From positions 727,125 through 735,284 of the forward strand of contig CP070642.1 in the NCBI GenBank assembly GCA_020354105.1: 8,160 nucleotides of DNA, read 5' to 3'. The first letter of the stretch is position 1, and the number at the start of each line of letters is the position of its first letter. The DNA comes from Chloroflexota bacterium (GTDB lineage: Bacteria > Chloroflexota > Dehalococcoidia > GIF9 > UBA5629). The notes under the pieces are model-generated. The model saw only the letters and a list, made by a program, of their open reading frames with translations, had not been told where the DNA came from and searched no databases. Shown in pieces: positions 7,103 through 8,160 of this stretch. Both the position numbers and the translations under genes were made by a program.

Positions 7103-8160
7103 ATGCGTATCTGCTTACTTAGCTACCGAAGTTATCGCTATTCCGGAGGCCAAGGTATCTATCTTCGATACCTGAGCCGTTCACTACGCGACCTTGGACA
7201 CCGAGTAGATGTAGTATCAGGACCACCATATCCAGAACTAGATCATGGGATAAAGCTGATTAAATTGCCCAGCCTCGACCTGTATTCAATGTCATCAGTG
7301 AGACGGCTATTCATAAATCCGGGAAAGCTAAATACACTCCCTAGCCTGACGGAGTGGCTAGGCACAATGACCGGCTATTTTTCAGAACCTATGGCCTTCG
7401 GCATGCGGGCGTATGACCTCATACGCAACGGCGGCAACAAATACGACATTATCCATGATAATCAGACTCTGGCATATGGTGTACTCAAAATTCAGGAGCT
7501 AGGATTTCCAATTGTTGAAACCATACATCATCCTGTAACTATTGACCGTGACCTGGCTATTGAGTCTGCAGCTTCACTGAAAGATAAATTAGGCCTCAGG
7601 AGATGGTTCTCCTTTGTAAATATGCAAATCAAAGTAGCTCGCAGACTTTCCCATATCATTACAGTTTCCCAGACTGCTCGCCAGCATATCGCTGACACCT
7701 ATGGAATAGCTAAAGATAAGTTGCATGTCATATACAATGGTATCGACACAGATATCTTCAGCCCTTCATCAAAGGCTAAGCGACTGGAAAATAGACTACT
7801 GGTGGTAATAAGCAGGGACACTCCTGTTAAAGGCTTGAGATATTTGCTGGAGGCACTGGCCATACTGAGGCAGAAACACCCTCTTGAGTTAGTGGTGGTG
7901 GCTAAAGGCACAGATAACAGGACAACACAAAGGCTCATAAATACTCTAGGCATAAGAGATTATGTCAAATTTATCGACGAGATAGATACTGCTGAACTCG
8001 TGCACCAGTACAGACTAGCCACTATTGTAGTCATCCCGTCAGTATATGAGGGTTTCGGTTTACCTGCTGCTGAAGCTATGTCGTGTGGAGCTCCGGTAGT
8101 CTCCACCACCGCAGGTGCTTTGCCCGAGGTAGTGGGAGATGCCGGGATACTGGTACCACC
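7103..8160 (+). CDS. GT4-family glycosyltransferase, N-terminal 352 codons (3' truncated by the window)
   Basis: The frame is open from the ATG at 7103 to the right edge and encodes a GT-B fold glycosyltransferase. It probably transfers a sugar from a nucleotide-sugar donor at the cytoplasmic side of the membrane; the acceptor is unknown. The N-terminal domain has the glycine loop SGGQGIYLRYL (14-24) and a DVVSGPPYPELD stretch (36-47). The linker region carries VSQTA and YNGIDTDIF (211-219), typical of GT4 enzymes. The C-terminal donor domain has SRDTPVKGL (237-245, with the Arg and Lys that contact donor phosphates) and the E-x7-E motif from Glu316 to Glu324 within YEGFGLPAAEAM. The sequence ends near the usual GDAGILVPP segment, so perhaps 30-60 residues are missing. 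No good Shine-Dalgarno sequence precedes the ATG, but no alternative in-frame start lies nearby and the protein begins where the family does. I recall similar GGQGVY-type proteins in Actinobacteria near methyltransferase genes, but that is memory only. It is probably a separate transcription unit. Confidence 0.9.
   Translation, partial: MRICLLSYRSYRYSGGQGIYLRYLSRSLRDLGHRVDVVSGPPYPELDHGIKLIKLPSLDLYSMSSVRRLFINPGKLNTLPSLTEWLGTMTGYFSEPMAFGMRAYDLIRNGGNKYDIIHDNQTLAYGVLKIQELGFPIVETIHHPVTIDRDLAIESAASLKDKLGLRRWFSFVNMQIKVARRLSHIITVSQTARQHIADTYGIAKDKLHVIYNGIDTDIFSPSSKAKRLENRLLVVISRDTPVKGLRYLLEALAILRQKHPLELVVVAKGTDNRTTQRLINTLGIRDYVKFIDEIDTAELVHQYRLATIVVIPSVYEGFGLPAAEAMSCGAPVVSTTAGALPEVVGDAGILVP

Noticed and set aside
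7154..7172. An inverted repeat GGTATC / GATACC with a 7-nt loop
   Set aside because: It lies inside conserved codons of the glycosyltransferase (the GGQGIYLRYL segment), has a short stem and no T-run, so it is not a terminator or operator.
6976..7178. The 12-mer GATACCTGAGCC occurs at 6976-6987 and again at 7167-7178 (offset by 191)
   Set aside because: About two chance 12-mer repeats are expected in 8 kb. One copy is coding and the flanks do not match, so it is not an att site or element boundary.

Overview
The window is a compact, co-directional plus-strand segment dominated by a de novo pyrimidine (UMP) biosynthesis operon. In order it holds the 3' end of pyrR (1-207), pyrB aspartate carbamoyltransferase (191-1204), pyrC class I dihydroorotase (1204-2538), carB carbamoyl-phosphate synthase large subunit (2559-5759), pyrK, the electron-transfer subunit of dihydroorotate dehydrogenase B (5762-6559), and a small YjbQ/UPF0047-family gene (6556-6975). 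After a 127-bp intergenic region comes the start of a GT4-family glycosyltransferase (7103 onward) that runs off the right edge.

The organism is a bacterium of middling base composition. PyrR-headed pyr operons with a PyrK-type dihydroorotate dehydrogenase are typical of Firmicutes and also occur in Chloroflexota. The look of PyrB, YjbQ and the glycosyltransferase suggests to me a Dehalococcoidia-like Chloroflexota member. That is an impression from remembered families, not a search result.

The genes from pyrR to yjbQ are packed with overlaps or gaps of 20 bp or less: a 17-bp overlap, a 1-bp TAATG overlap, a 20-bp gap, a 2-bp gap and a 4-bp ATGA overlap. They are very probably one transcript with translational coupling. 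The products cover carbamoyl phosphate formation (CarB), carbamoyl aspartate formation (PyrB), ring closure (PyrC) and the electron-transfer half of dihydroorotate oxidation (PyrK). PyrR is the likely UMP-responsive regulator, but its RNA target would lie upstream of the window.

Two expected partners are absent from the stretch: carA (glutaminase subunit), which often sits just before carB, and pyrD (catalytic subunit), which usually adjoins pyrK. Instead, pyrK is coupled to a YjbQ-family gene. I see no tRNA, rRNA, CRISPR array, insertion sequence or clear intrinsic terminator, and no convincing novel system. The points most worth checking are the missing carA and pyrD and the YjbQ coupling.
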